Positions 36,916 to 46,597 of a stretch of DNA of 64,000 nucleotides are shown in pieces. Within the stretch, counting starts at the first letter, position 1. Each line of letters starts with the position of its first letter. The notes under the pieces are model-generated. The model worked only from the letters and a program-made list of their open reading frames with translations. It was not told the DNA's origin and ran no database searches. The stretch is from Streptosporangiaceae bacterium (GTDB lineage: Bacteria; Actinomycetota; Actinomycetes; Streptosporangiales; Streptosporangiaceae), in NCBI GenBank assembly GCA_025934375.1, contig JAICYD010000009.1, positions 32,835 through 96,834 on the forward strand, given 5' to 3'. The position numbers and the translations under genes are program-made.

Positions 36916-36946
36916 GATTCATGGCCGGTTCATGAATGATTCATAC
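36916..36946 (+). promoter_or_regulatory. Three TTCAT repeats at exact 11-bp spacing, candidate SARP operator
   Basis: TTCAT occurs at 36918, 36929 and 36940, each preceded by GA or GG, a perfect 11-bp period in the intergenic region between the SARP gene and the divergent SagB-like gene. SARPs bind direct repeats spaced one or two helical turns apart (11 or 22 bp). A further TTCAT at 36872 is out of phase. The sites lie about 90 bp before the plus-strand start and about 110 bp from the SARP start. Confidence 0.5.
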
Positions 36947-37033
36947 CCAATGCTTTAGGCCCTCACTTGCCACGGTCGCGTATCGCGCGGATAATCTGGC
37001 AGCAGCGCGTATATCTGAGGAGTGGATAAGCCG

Positions 37034-38530
37034 GTGACGACGGCAGGTCGCGATAACGAGGCACCCAGCACGGAATGGCATGAGCTATGCTCCCTGCACG
37101 AGTGCGTGAGCGTGGAATCCGGGCCTGGCGATGAGTCGTTGCAGGTGCGGGGCCGCTGGGGCGATGTCACCCTCCGGCAGCCATCTCCCGCGGTCCGCCA
37201 GGCGCTGAACCGCATGGGGCTAGGACCTGTTTCGCTGCGGAACGTCATTGGCGAGTGTGACAGCGACCCGGCCGGATGGGAGGAACTGCAGCGCGTACTG
37301 GAGCGCCTCGACCCGCTGATCATCCGGTCGCTCCGGCAAGACAGGGGGGAGCCGCTCATCTCGGTGGTGCCGCTTACCATTCGCTCGCGGTTCCGGCCAG
37401 CACCGCTCGCGGCCGACATCCCGGTGCGGTTGTCGACCTACGCCCAGCTGCGGACGGACGGCAGGAAGTGCACCATCGAATCGCCGCTGGCCTTGCACCG
37501 GGTGGTGCTGCACCGGGCGGAGTCAGTGCGCCTGATCGCGCCGCTGATCAGCCCGGTCACCCCGGCTGTGTACCGCGCCGTGGCGCATGCGCATCCGGTC
37601 GTCGCCGCCGTGCTGGAATACCTCGTGGCCGCCGGGATGGTGGTGGTGGCCGAGTCGGCCGCGGGCAGCACCCCGGTCTTCGCCGAAGACTCAGATCCCA
37701 GGCTCATCGGCTGGTCGCCGGCCGACATGATGTTCCATGCCCGCAGCACCCTTGGCCGCCACGACCACGATTTCGGCGCCATTTTCCCGGCCGACGACGT
37801 GGCCTCCGCGAAGCCGGCCAGCCGGGCACGGGTCGGCCCGGGCGTGCCGCTGCACACGCCGCGATGGGCAGACCTGTACGTGATCGACCCGCCCCTGACG
37901 GCGGTCATGGAGGGCCGTCACCCGCAGCACCGCAAGGGTCGCGACCCGGTTTCCGTGGTGCAGGTTGGCGAGCTGCTGTACCGGGCCGCCCGGACGATGT
38001 CCCTGGGGGCGAGTGCCCCCGGCGGCGCCGCTTTCGAGTTCGAGCTTTACCTGACGGTCCGGGACTGCGTCGGCCTTGAGCGCGGCGTCTACCAGTACGA
38101 CCCGTACGCGCACTGCCTCGAGCCCGTCGGCACCGATCACCTCGCGTGGCAAGAATTGCTGAAGAGCGTCCGCATGGCGGCTGGCGGGGACGATCCGCCC
38201 CAGGTGCTGATTACCATCACGGCCCGCTTTCGCCAGTTGTCGTGGCGGCTTGAAGGGCCGGCTTACCGGCTGATGCTGATGAGCGCGGGAGCGCTGATGC
38301 AGAGCTTGTACCTCGTAAGTACCGCGATGTGCCTGGCTACCTGCGCGATTGGCGCGGTTGGGCTGGACGCCGTGGCGTCCGCGCTCGGCATCGACTGGCG
38401 GCTCGAACCGTGCGTGGGGCACTTCATGGTGGGCACTTACCCGGCGGCATCCGCGGCGGCGGTCACGGCCTGCACGTCATTACCGCCAGTCGGGCAGCAA
38501 CGGATGGACGCTCATTTCACCGCGGAGTAA
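37034..38530 (+). CDS. SagB/ThcOx-like nitroreductase-family oxidoreductase
   Basis: A 498-aa protein. Its C-terminal half (residues about 290-490) is an FMN nitroreductase domain of the SagB type: a conserved R-K-G start (HRKGRDPVSVVQVGELLYRA), GASAPGGAAFEFELYLTV, GVYQYDPYAHCLEPV, GPAYRLMLMSAGALMQSLYL and CAIGAVGLD. The N-terminal half is the winged-helix-like region often found ahead of it. SagB enzymes oxidise azolines to azoles in RiPPs, but no YcaO cyclodehydratase or precursor is next to it, so it may oxidise a different substrate. I prefer GTG 37034 because GAGGAG (37017-37022) leaves 11 nt; GTG 37022 would overlap that site. Confidence 0.8.
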   Translation: MTTAGRDNEAPSTEWHELCSLHECVSVESGPGDESLQVRGRWGDVTLRQPSPAVRQALNRMGLGPVSLRNVIGECDSDPAGWEELQRVLERLDPLIIRSLRQDRGEPLISVVPLTIRSRFRPAPLAADIPVRLSTYAQLRTDGRKCTIESPLALHRVVLHRAESVRLIAPLISPVTPAVYRAVAHAHPVVAAVLEYLVAAGMVVVAESAAGSTPVFAEDSDPRLIGWSPADMMFHARSTLGRHDHDFGAIFPADDVASAKPASRARVGPGVPLHTPRWADLYVIDPPLTAVMEGRHPQHRKGRDPVSVVQVGELLYRAARTMSLGASAPGGAAFEFELYLTVRDCVGLERGVYQYDPYAHCLEPVGTDHLAWQELLKSVRMAAGGDDPPQVLITITARFRQLSWRLEGPAYRLMLMSAGALMQSLYLVSTAMCLATCAIGAVGLDAVASALGIDWRLEPCVGHFMVGTYPAASAAAVTACTSLPPVGQQRMDAHFTAE

Positions 38531-38762
38531 TGCCTGGCCAACGCGATATGCCACGTGAGTCGTGGTGTCCGAACGGCAGCGCAGAAGAAGTCTTCCGGCG
38601 TGGCGCCCCGCACACTGAACATGACAGAAATGCTGCCCTAGCGGGAGTCCTCATGAAACGCAGAATAACGAGCGGAATGAAAAGCCAGGAGCTTGGCCCG
38701 CTCACGGACTATCACCTGGCGGCCGGCGCAGCCCTCGGCTTGCTGCCGTCCGTGGCAGTACG

Positions 38763-39806
38763 GTGAGCAGCGCCCTGCTGGCCAGCGGGGTCCGCCGGTC
38801 GCTGGCCCAGATCCGGTACGTCTCCCCGGTCTTGCCTGGTGAGGCCAGCGGCCTTGTCGCCCGCGTCTATGAGCAGGCGGAGCGCGACTTCGGCCTGGTC
38901 GCCCCGCCACTGGTGCTGCACTCGCCCGCGCCGCAGGCCCTTGCCGCGGCGTGGCTGATGCTGAGGGAGACCCTGCTGGCCACCGGATCGGCAGCGCGGG
39001 AGCAGAAGGAGGTGGTCGCCGCGGCGGTGTCGGTGGCGAACGAGTGCCCTTACTGCGTCGCGGTGCACTCGTCGACCGTTCGCGGCCTGATCGGCGGGAG
39101 CGTGCCGGCCCAGCTGGCGGCCGGGCGCTTCGAGGAGATCGCCGATCCCGCGCTCAGGGAGATAGCCACGTGGGCGGCGTCGGCCGGCAAGCCCGACGTG
39201 GCGGGGCCGCCGCCCGTGCCCGCCGACAGCTTTTCCGAGCTGGCGGGGGTGGCTGTCACCTTCCACTACCTGAACCGCATGGTCAGCATCTTCCTGCCCG
39301 AGTCGCCGTTGCCGCCCCTGACGCCAAAACCCATGGGCGGCTGGGTGATGGGCATGCTCGCCTCGGCCATGCTCGCGCCCGCGCCCGTCCCCGGCGCCTC
39401 GCTTGACCTGCTGCCCGATGCGCCACTGCCCGCGGAGTTCTCCTGGGCGGCCGGTCAGCCCCATATCGCGGGAGCGCTCGCGCGGGCGGCGGCGACCATC
39501 GAGAAAGCTGGCCAGGATGGCGTTCCTGAGCCGGTCCGTGAAGTCGTCCTTGACCGGCTGCGCGGCTGGGATGGCCGGCCGCCGGGCATGGACCGGGGCT
39601 GGGCCGAGAAGTCGGTGGCCGGCCTGGCGGCCGCCGATCGCCCGGCCGGCCGGCTCGCGCTCCTCGCGGCGCTCGCCCCGTATCAGGTCACCCAGGATGA
39701 CATCAGGGAGGTCAAGAGCACCTGGAGCGATTCGCTGATCATGCTCACGTCATGGGCGAGCATGACGGCCGCCCGCACGATCGCGTCTTCGCTGCGGGCG
39801 CGATAA
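38763..39806 (+). CDS. AhpD/carboxymuconolactone decarboxylase-like protein (CxxC)
   Basis: A 347-aa protein with the AhpD catalytic motif C95-P-Y-C98-V-A-V-H102 in its first half. The preceding EQKEVVAAAVSVANE helix is also typical. It is twice the normal AhpD length. A second helical region (about 215-330) lacks a CxxC and resembles a degenerate repeat, the arrangement seen in long actinobacterial carboxymuconolactone decarboxylase proteins. Such proteins are thiol-disulfide peroxidases or have unknown redox roles. Its length and layout match the UGA-containing protein at 48363-49388, so the two are likely paralogues. Confidence 0.85.
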   Translation: MSSALLASGVRRSLAQIRYVSPVLPGEASGLVARVYEQAERDFGLVAPPLVLHSPAPQALAAAWLMLRETLLATGSAAREQKEVVAAAVSVANECPYCVAVHSSTVRGLIGGSVPAQLAAGRFEEIADPALREIATWAASAGKPDVAGPPPVPADSFSELAGVAVTFHYLNRMVSIFLPESPLPPLTPKPMGGWVMGMLASAMLAPAPVPGASLDLLPDAPLPAEFSWAAGQPHIAGALARAAATIEKAGQDGVPEPVREVVLDRLRGWDGRPPGMDRGWAEKSVAGLAAADRPAGRLALLAALAPYQVTQDDIREVKSTWSDSLIMLTSWASMTAARTIASSLRAR

Positions 39807-40137
39807 CCATCTGGGCCGGGTGCCCGCCGCCAGCTGTCATGGCACGGCCCTGAATTTACCTCCAGCCTGGCGAAGGCTGCCTGCTGCGCAACGCGCCGCT
39901 TTCTTTCGCGGCGTTCAATTGTCGCCTGAAGTCCTCGCGCACGCCTGGGCTGCCCTTATCTATTTTTCCGTCGCGAAGCCCTTTCACCCTAGCGAGATCC
40001 AAGGCTGACTCAAGCGGCGCGCGAGGCAGGCCCAAGACGGACACAAACCCTATAGCGCATAGTAGTGATGCGAGCGGTTGGGGCGCTCTGCAGATGATTT
40101 ATCAAACGTACCGGTGCCAGGCCAAAGAGGGTGTGCA
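39807..40137. other. Intergenic region upstream of the AraC regulator
   Basis: About 330 bp with no recognisable gene. A frame at 39820-40008 has no family features. The distal part is relatively AT-rich and should hold the AraC promoter. Confidence 0.4.
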
Positions 40138-40905
40138 ATGAACACCGCCGTGGAGCGCGCAATAAGGTTCATCCGAGAGAATTACAGCGAGCCGCTGTCT
40201 CTCGATGATATCGCAGGCAGCGCAATAATGAGCCGTTTTCACTTCTGCCGTGTCTTCGCGGGTGCCACGGGCGTCACGCCGGGCCGCTTCCTGTCGGCGA
40301 TCCGGATCTACGAGGCGAAGCGCATGCTATTGAACACTGCCATGAACGTGACTGACATCTCGTTCGCCGTCGGGTTCAACAGCCTCGGCTCGTTCAGCAA
40401 CCACTTCACCGACAGCGTCGGCATCTCGCCAGGCCGGTTCCGCCGCGTGGCCAGGACAGGGGGGCTCGGGCTGCGCCGGACGCCCGGGGGATCGCCCTAC
40501 GCTGACTCGACGGTGACCGGCATGATCACCTTCCCGAAGGGCTACACGGGCGCGCGCGTATTCCTGGGCGCCTTCGACACGCCCATCGTGCAGCGGCAGC
40601 CCGCCGCCGCGGTCATCGTGGAGCCGGGCGACACCTCGGAGGCGGTGTTCTACCGGCTCGCGGGAGTGCCGCAGGGACGATGGCACCTGCGTGCCGTGGC
40701 CGTGGCCGACACCTCCGATCCCGAACCGTGGACCCGGCGCACGCTGCTCATGGGCGGCTGTGACCTGGACACGACCGGAAGCACCTGCTACGCCCCCCTC
40801 GAACTGCGCCCCCAGCAACCGACCGACCTGCCCATCTTGCTCGCCCTGCCGGAACTGGAGTCCGCGCTCGCTGAGCCGGCCCTCATCAGCAGCAGCCTGA
40901 CCTAG
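40138..40905 (+). CDS. AraC-family transcriptional regulator
   Basis: A 255-aa regulator with the DNA-binding domain at the N-terminus rather than the C-terminus. Two HTH motifs span residues about 5-100 (LSLDDIAGSAIMSRFHFCRVF; NVTDISFAVGFNSLGSFSNHF, followed by GISPGRFRR). The remaining 150 residues form a small beta-rich domain (ARVFLGAFDTPIVQ, GVPQGRWHLRAVAV) that may bind a ligand. ATG 40138 has a GAGG ribosome site. It lies just before the carboxylase gene (18-bp gap) and could control it. Confidence 0.88.
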   Translation: MNTAVERAIRFIRENYSEPLSLDDIAGSAIMSRFHFCRVFAGATGVTPGRFLSAIRIYEAKRMLLNTAMNVTDISFAVGFNSLGSFSNHFTDSVGISPGRFRRVARTGGLGLRRTPGGSPYADSTVTGMITFPKGYTGARVFLGAFDTPIVQRQPAAAVIVEPGDTSEAVFYRLAGVPQGRWHLRAVAVADTSDPEPWTRRTLLMGGCDLDTTGSTCYAPLELRPQQPTDLPILLALPELESALAEPALISSSLT

Positions 40906-40923
40906 GGCGGATCGGACCGGACG

Positions 40924-43900
40924 GTGCGAACGTTTACGCGTATTGCCGTAATTAATCGAGGTGAGGCGGCGCGCCGGCTGACTCACGCGGTGCGGGAGCT
41001 CAGCGCCGAGCGCGTCCTGACTGGCGGGGGCGCGCCGCTTCAGGTGATCGCGCTATATACCGAGCATGAGCGCCACGCGACCTTCGTGCGCGAAGCAGAC
41101 CTGAGCTACTGCCTGGGACCGGCATCGGCCCGGCCCTACCTGGACCTGGCGGTGCTGGAGCGGGCACTGGTGCGGACTGGCGCGGACGCGGCCTGGGTAG
41201 GCTGGGGTTTCGTCGCCGAGGACGCGGCGTTCGCCGAACTGTGCGAACGCCTCGCAGTGACGTTCATCGGTCCGTCCCCGCAGGCGATGCGCAGGCTCGG
41301 GGACAAGGTCGGCGCGAAACGGCTCGCGGAGGAGATCGGCGTACCGGTCGCGCCCTGGAGCCATGGCCTGGTGAGCACGATCGAGGAGGCACTGGAGCAG
41401 GCGCGGCGCATCGGCTATCCGCTCATGCTCAAGGCGACGGCGGGCGGTGGCGGCCGGGGCATCCGCGCCGTCGGCTCTGATGATGAGCTGCGCGAGGTCT
41501 TCCAGCGCACTAGCGAGGAGGCCGCGCGGGCGTTCGGCAGCGGCGGAGTCTTCGTCGAGCGCATGGTCAGCGGGGCGCGGCACGTCGAGGTGCAGGTGAT
41601 CGCCGACAGCCACGGCACGGCCTGGGCCCTGGGGGTGCGCGACTGCTCCATCCAGCGGCACAACCAGAAGGTCATCGAGGAGTCGGCCTCGCCGCTGCTA
41701 TCGCCGCAGCAGGTCCGGGAGCTGAGCGCGTCCGCGGAGCGGCTGGCCGTGGCGGCCGGCTACTGCGGCGCCTGCACAGTCGAGTTCCTCTACCACCCGG
41801 CCGAGCGGTTCTTCGCATTCCTTGAGGTCAATACGCGGCTGCAGGTCGAGCACCCCGTCACCGAGGCCACCACCGGGTTCGACCTGGTCAAGGCGCAGCT
41901 GCACGTGGCCGCGGGTGGCCGCCTGGAAGGGGCGCGGCCGGCGGAGCGAGGACACGCGGTGGAGGCGCGGCTGAACGCGGAGGACCCGGATCGCGACTTC
42001 GCGCCCGCCCCCGGTCGCATCCAGCTGCTGCGCTGGCCGACCGGCCCCGGGATCCGCATCGATACAGGCGTGGCCGAAGGCGACGTCATACAGCCGGACT
42101 TCGACTCCATGATCGCCAAGATCATCGCGACCGGGGCGAGCCGGGCCGAGGCCCTGGCGCGGCTGCGCCACGCCGTGGCGGAGACCACCATCATCGTGGA
42201 CGGCGGCACGACCAACAAGAGCTTCCTGGCCGCGCTGCTGGAAGCGCCCGAGGTGATCGAGGCGACCGCCGACACCGGCTGGGTGGACCGGGCGCGCGCC
42301 GCGGGCCGCCTGGTTGCCCGCCAGCATGTCGGCATCGCGCTCACCGCCGCGGCGATAGACGGCTACGAGCAGGCCGAGAGCGTCGAGCGCGCCCGGCTGC
42401 GAGAGTCTGGCCGCGGCGGCCGCCCGCACGTTCAGCACGAGCCAAGCCCGGTGATGGGGCTGGAGGCCGGCGGCCGGCCGTACAAGGTCAGGGTCGCCCG
42501 CGCCGACGTAGACCGCTATCGCGTCCGCATCAGCGACGCCGCGGGCCAGGACGCCTCGTTCGGCGCATCGCTTGAGCGGCTGGATGAGCACGTGAGCCGG
42601 CTGACGGTAAACGGGCGCGGTTACCAGCTCACCACCGCCATCCATGGCTCGGTGCACGTCGTGGAGGTGGACGGCGTCACCTACCGGGTCAGCCGCGAGG
42701 AAGCCGGCCTGCTGCGCGCCCCGGCCCCGGCGCTGGTGGTCGCCACCCTGGCGGCCGTCGGTGCGGAGGTGAGCGCGGGCACCCCGGTGCTGGTACTTGA
42801 GAGCATGAAGATGGAGTCCGTGCTGCGAGCGCCGTTCGACGCACGGGTGCGAGAGCTGCTGGTCTCCGTGGGCAGTCAGGTCTCCTCGGGCACTCCGCTG
42901 GCCCGCCTGGAGGCAGTCGCCGCCGAGGGCGGCACCGTCACCGCGCGGTCCTCGGCCGCGCCCGCCGACCTGATGATCCCGCCCGAGGCTGAGGGCTCGG
43001 CGGCCGGGCGCGCCCTCGCCGGGCTGGCACAGCTACGGGGCCTGGTGCTCGGGTTCGATGTGGCCGGGGAAGAGGCGGACCTGATCGCCGGCTACCTGGC
43101 CGGGCGGGACGCGGCGGGCATGTCGGTGCGCGATGGTGAGCTGGACCTGGTGACGGCGTTCGCCGACATCGCCGAGCTTTGGTCGGCGCAGCCGGACGCT
43201 GGCTCGCACCGCGGCATGCGCGAGCAGCTCCACGCCTACCTGCAGAGCCTGGACGTGGACCGGGCCGGGGCATCGGATGAGTTCCGCTGCGTCCTGGAGC
43301 GCGCACTGAGGCATTACGGCGTCGCCGGGCTGGACGCCACCCCGGGCCTGGAGCAGGCGGTGTTCCGGCTCTTCCTCGCCCGCGACCGGTATGACGCTGG
43401 CGTGCACGCGGTGAGCGCGCTGCTGACGGCATGGGTGACCGAGCCCGCTCCCGCCGCGCGGGCGCGCGGGCTGCTTGACCGGCTAGCGCGGATCTTGCAG
43501 CCGCGCTCACCGCTGGCCGCTGATATCGCCCGCAGCGTGGCGTTCCGCTGGTTCCGCTGGCCGGAGGCGCAGGCCGCCCGGGCCGCCCTGCTCGCCGGAG
43601 TGCCCGGCGAGCTGGAGGCGCTGACCGGCATGCCCGACGGGCCGGAGCGCGAACGGCGCATCGCCGCCCTGGCCGACATCCCCCAGCCCCTGGACGGGTT
43701 CCTCGTGGGCGCGGTCACCGGCCGGTGGTCGGCGCGCGAGCCGATGCTCGAGGCCATGGCGAGATGGCACTACGGCCTGCAGGACATGCAGTCGCTGCGC
43801 GCGTTCGACGTCGGGGGGCGCCCCTTCGTCGTGTGCGACTACAACCTGGAGATCCAGCCGAACCGGCTCTCGGCGACCACCGCGGTCGTCACCGTGGGCC

Positions 43901-46476
43901 GGTTCGATGAGCTCGTCGCCGGCAGCCGACTGTGCGCCGACGTGCACGCCCGGCTAGCGGCCGCCCCCGGTGGCCGGGTTCGCGTCGCGGACCTGTACCT
44001 GGCTTGGGCCGATGCGCCCGCCGCCGCCGAGGAGCGATCGGCGGCGCTGCGCGAGGCCCTGGCCGCCACTGGGATCGCCGGCCAGGTCCGGCGCATCGTG
44101 GTCGGGGTAGCCGGCCGCGACCCGGACAGCCAGCAACTCGAGTACTTCACTTTCCGCCGTCGCGTGGCCACCGGCGCTGGGGAGTTCACGGAAGACGCCC
44201 TCGTCCGCGGCGTGCACCCGCTGGAGGGCCGGCGGCTGCGCCTGTGGCGCCTGCAGAACTTTCACGTCACCCGGATCGCTGACCGGGTCCCGGCCGGTGC
44301 CGGCCCGGTGACGGAGGGCGTCCTGCTGTACCACTGCGTGGCCAAGGACAACTCCGACGACCAGCGGCTGGTGGCGCTGGCGCAGGTGAACAGGTTCGAG
44401 GTCGCGCGGGACGGCGACGACCGGATCACCGGGATCGAGGGCGCGCAGTCGGCGCTAGCGGCCTGCGCGGACGCGATCGGGCGGGCCCGCCAGGACCTCG
44501 ACCCGGCGGGCCAGTGGCTGGACATGAACCACGTGTGGCTCGACATCCGCCCGGTGGCCGAGATAGGACCGGAGGAACAAGCCGCATGGCAGCGGGCCAT
44601 CGCGCCATGGCCTCCCCAGGCGGGCATCGAGGAGGTTCTCGTGCAGGGCCGGCTGGCCGGCGCGGACGGCACGGTTCGCTCCGTCGTGACCCGGTTGTGC
44701 TACGAGCCTGGCGGCAGCGTCGCCGTATCGGTGGAGGAGCCGCCCACCCGACCGCTCGCGCCACTGAGCGCCTACCAGCAGAAGGTGCTGCGGGCACGCC
44801 GCCGCGGCACGGTGTACCCGTATGAGCTGGTGGGGCTGCTGACCGGCCCGCACGGTCAGTTCACCGAGCTCGACCTGCGCGGCACTAGCCTCGTGGCGAC
44901 CGCCCGGCCGGCCGGTCACAATACCGCGGGAATCGTGGCCGGCCTCGTTTCCACGCCGACCCCACTGCACCCTGAGGGCGTCCGGCGGGTGGTGCTGATC
45001 GGCGACCCCACCAAGGCGCTGGGGGCGCTGTCGGAGCCAGAATGCGCCCGTGTCATCGCGGCACTCGACCGGGCCGAGCAGGAGGCCATCCCGCTGGAAT
45101 GGTTCGCCGTGTCGGCCGGCGCGCGCATCTCCATGGACTCCGGCACCGAGAACATGGACTGGATCGCCCGGGCGCTGCGCCGGATCGTCGAGTTCACGCA
45201 AGGACGCGGCGAGATCAACGTCGTGGTGGCGGGCATCAACGTTGGTGCCCAGCCGTACTGGAACGCCGAGGCCACCATGCTCATGCACACCAAGGGCATC
45301 CTCGTGATGACCCCGGCCTCAGCCATGGTCCTCACCGGCAAGCAGGCGCTGGACTTCTCCGGCGGCGTATCGGCGGAGGACAACTTCGGCATCGGCGGGT
45401 ACGCGCGGGTCATGGGCCCGAACGGTCAGGCCCAGTACTGGGCCCCCAACCTCGCCGCCGCCCGCGATGTGCTCATGAGCCACTACGAGCACACCTACAT
45501 CGCCCGCGGTGAGTCGGTCCCGCGCCGCGCGCCGACTTCCGACCCGGAATCGCGCGACGTCACCGGCTACCCGCACAGCCATCCCGACACGCCCTTCACC
45601 AGCGTCGGCGAGATCTTCTCGGCCACCGCCAACCCGGACCGCAAGAAGCCCTTCGACATCCGCGCGGTCATGCGGGCGGTGGCCGACCAGGACCACCCGG
45701 TCCTGGAACGCTGGAAGGACATGGCCGAAGCGGAAATAGCGGTCGTCGCCGACGCCCGGATCGGCGGCTGGCCGGCCTGCCTGATCGGCATCGAGTCCCG
45801 CCCGCAAGCGCGCCGCGGCTTCCCGCCGGCTGACGGCCCCGACCAGTTCACCGCGGGCACGCTGTTCCCAGCCTCGAGCAAGAAGGTCGCGCGCGCGATC
45901 AACGCCGCCTCCGGCACCGTGCCGGTGGTGGTCCTGGCGAACTTGTCGGGCTTCGACGGCTCGCCCGAGTCGATGCGCCGCCTGCAGCTGGAGTACGGTG
46001 CCGAGATCGGCCGCGCCATCGTCAACTTCGAAGGCAAGATCGTGTTCTGCCTGGTCTCCCGCTATCACGGCGGCGCGTTCGTGGTCTTCTCCAAGGCGCT
46101 CAACGAGAACATGACCGTGCTCGCGGTCGATGGCTCATTCGCCTCCGTCATCGGCGGTGCGCCCGCGGCCGCGGTGGTGTTCGCCCGGCAGGTCGACGCC
46201 CGCACCGCCGCCGACCCCCGGGTCGCCGCGCTTGAGGCCCGGCTGGCCGCCACCACCAGGCCAGAGAAGAAGGCCGAGCTGGCCGGCGAGCTCGCCGAGG
46301 TCCGCGCCTCGGTGCGGGCGCAGAAGCTGTCGGCGATGGCCGCCGAGTTCGACGCCACTCACTCAATCGAGCGCGCTGTCCAGGTCGGCTCCGTCGATGC
46401 CGTCATCCCCGCGAGCCAGCTCCGGAAGGCCATCGCCGAGCACATCGGCAGCTGGATGAGCCAGCGCTCCATGTAA
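40924..46476 (+). CDS. Single-chain biotin-dependent acyl-CoA carboxylase
   Basis: An 1850-aa enzyme uniting all carboxylase parts. The biotin carboxylase covers about 1-470, with the ATP-grasp glycine loop after K170 (ATAGGGGRGIRAVG) and EVNTRLQVEHPVTE near residue 300. The biotin carrier domain has E626-S-M-K629-M, with Lys629 as the biotin site. A long central region (about 680-1250) follows. The carboxyltransferase (about 1250-1850) has its N half around STPTPLHPEGVRRVV and DSGTENMDWIARALRRIV, and its C half around ANLSGFDGSPESMRRL and YHGGAFVVFSKALN. The order matches eukaryote-like single-chain acetyl-CoA carboxylase rather than separate bacterial subunits. It would make malonyl-CoA or a related extender, fitting the neighbouring iterative PKS. 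The start is GTG 40924. Confidence 0.92.
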   Translation: MRTFTRIAVINRGEAARRLTHAVRELSAERVLTGGGAPLQVIALYTEHERHATFVREADLSYCLGPASARPYLDLAVLERALVRTGADAAWVGWGFVAEDAAFAELCERLAVTFIGPSPQAMRRLGDKVGAKRLAEEIGVPVAPWSHGLVSTIEEALEQARRIGYPLMLKATAGGGGRGIRAVGSDDELREVFQRTSEEAARAFGSGGVFVERMVSGARHVEVQVIADSHGTAWALGVRDCSIQRHNQKVIEESASPLLSPQQVRELSASAERLAVAAGYCGACTVEFLYHPAERFFAFLEVNTRLQVEHPVTEATTGFDLVKAQLHVAAGGRLEGARPAERGHAVEARLNAEDPDRDFAPAPGRIQLLRWPTGPGIRIDTGVAEGDVIQPDFDSMIAKIIATGASRAEALARLRHAVAETTIIVDGGTTNKSFLAALLEAPEVIEATADTGWVDRARAAGRLVARQHVGIALTAAAIDGYEQAESVERARLRESGRGGRPHVQHEPSPVMGLEAGGRPYKVRVARADVDRYRVRISDAAGQDASFGASLERLDEHVSRLTVNGRGYQLTTAIHGSVHVVEVDGVTYRVSREEAGLLRAPAPALVVATLAAVGAEVSAGTPVLVLESMKMESVLRAPFDARVRELLVSVGSQVSSGTPLARLEAVAAEGGTVTARSSAAPADLMIPPEAEGSAAGRALAGLAQLRGLVLGFDVAGEEADLIAGYLAGRDAAGMSVRDGELDLVTAFADIAELWSAQPDAGSHRGMREQLHAYLQSLDVDRAGASDEFRCVLERALRHYGVAGLDATPGLEQAVFRLFLARDRYDAGVHAVSALLTAWVTEPAPAARARGLLDRLARILQPRSPLAADIARSVAFRWFRWPEAQAARAALLAGVPGELEALTGMPDGPERERRIAALADIPQPLDGFLVGAVTGRWSAREPMLEAMARWHYGLQDMQSLRAFDVGGRPFVVCDYNLEIQPNRLSATTAVVTVGRFDELVAGSRLCADVHARLAAAPGGRVRVADLYLAWADAPAAAEERSAALREALAATGIAGQVRRIVVGVAGRDPDSQQLEYFTFRRRVATGAGEFTEDALVRGVHPLEGRRLRLWRLQNFHVTRIADRVPAGAGPVTEGVLLYHCVAKDNSDDQRLVALAQVNRFEVARDGDDRITGIEGAQSALAACADAIGRARQDLDPAGQWLDMNHVWLDIRPVAEIGPEEQAAWQRAIAPWPPQAGIEEVLVQGRLAGADGTVRSVVTRLCYEPGGSVAVSVEEPPTRPLAPLSAYQQKVLRARRRGTVYPYELVGLLTGPHGQFTELDLRGTSLVATARPAGHNTAGIVAGLVSTPTPLHPEGVRRVVLIGDPTKALGALSEPECARVIAALDRAEQEAIPLEWFAVSAGARISMDSGTENMDWIARALRRIVEFTQGRGEINVVVAGINVGAQPYWNAEATMLMHTKGILVMTPASAMVLTGKQALDFSGGVSAEDNFGIGGYARVMGPNGQAQYWAPNLAAARDVLMSHYEHTYIARGESVPRRAPTSDPESRDVTGYPHSHPDTPFTSVGEIFSATANPDRKKPFDIRAVMRAVADQDHPVLERWKDMAEAEIAVVADARIGGWPACLIGIESRPQARRGFPPADGPDQFTAGTLFPASSKKVARAINAASGTVPVVVLANLSGFDGSPESMRRLQLEYGAEIGRAIVNFEGKIVFCLVSRYHGGAFVVFSKALNENMTVLAVDGSFASVIGGAPAAAVVFARQVDARTAADPRVAALEARLAATTRPEKKAELAGELAEVRASVRAQKLSAMAAEFDATHSIERAVQVGSVDAVIPASQLRKAIAEHIGSWMSQRSM

Positions 46477-46597
46477 AAGGCGCGAGAGGTTAAAGCCCCA
46501 GGTGATAGCGGGGCGCCAGGTACGGGAATTGATCGGGTGCATTAATGGTGCCGCGGTGCTCATTGATTTAACTCAGGCCGTAACCTAGGCTTGGAAT

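Noticed and set aside
37017..37036. RiPP azole cluster around the SagB-like gene
   Set aside because: No YcaO, no E1-like partner and no convincing precursor within 10 kb on either side.
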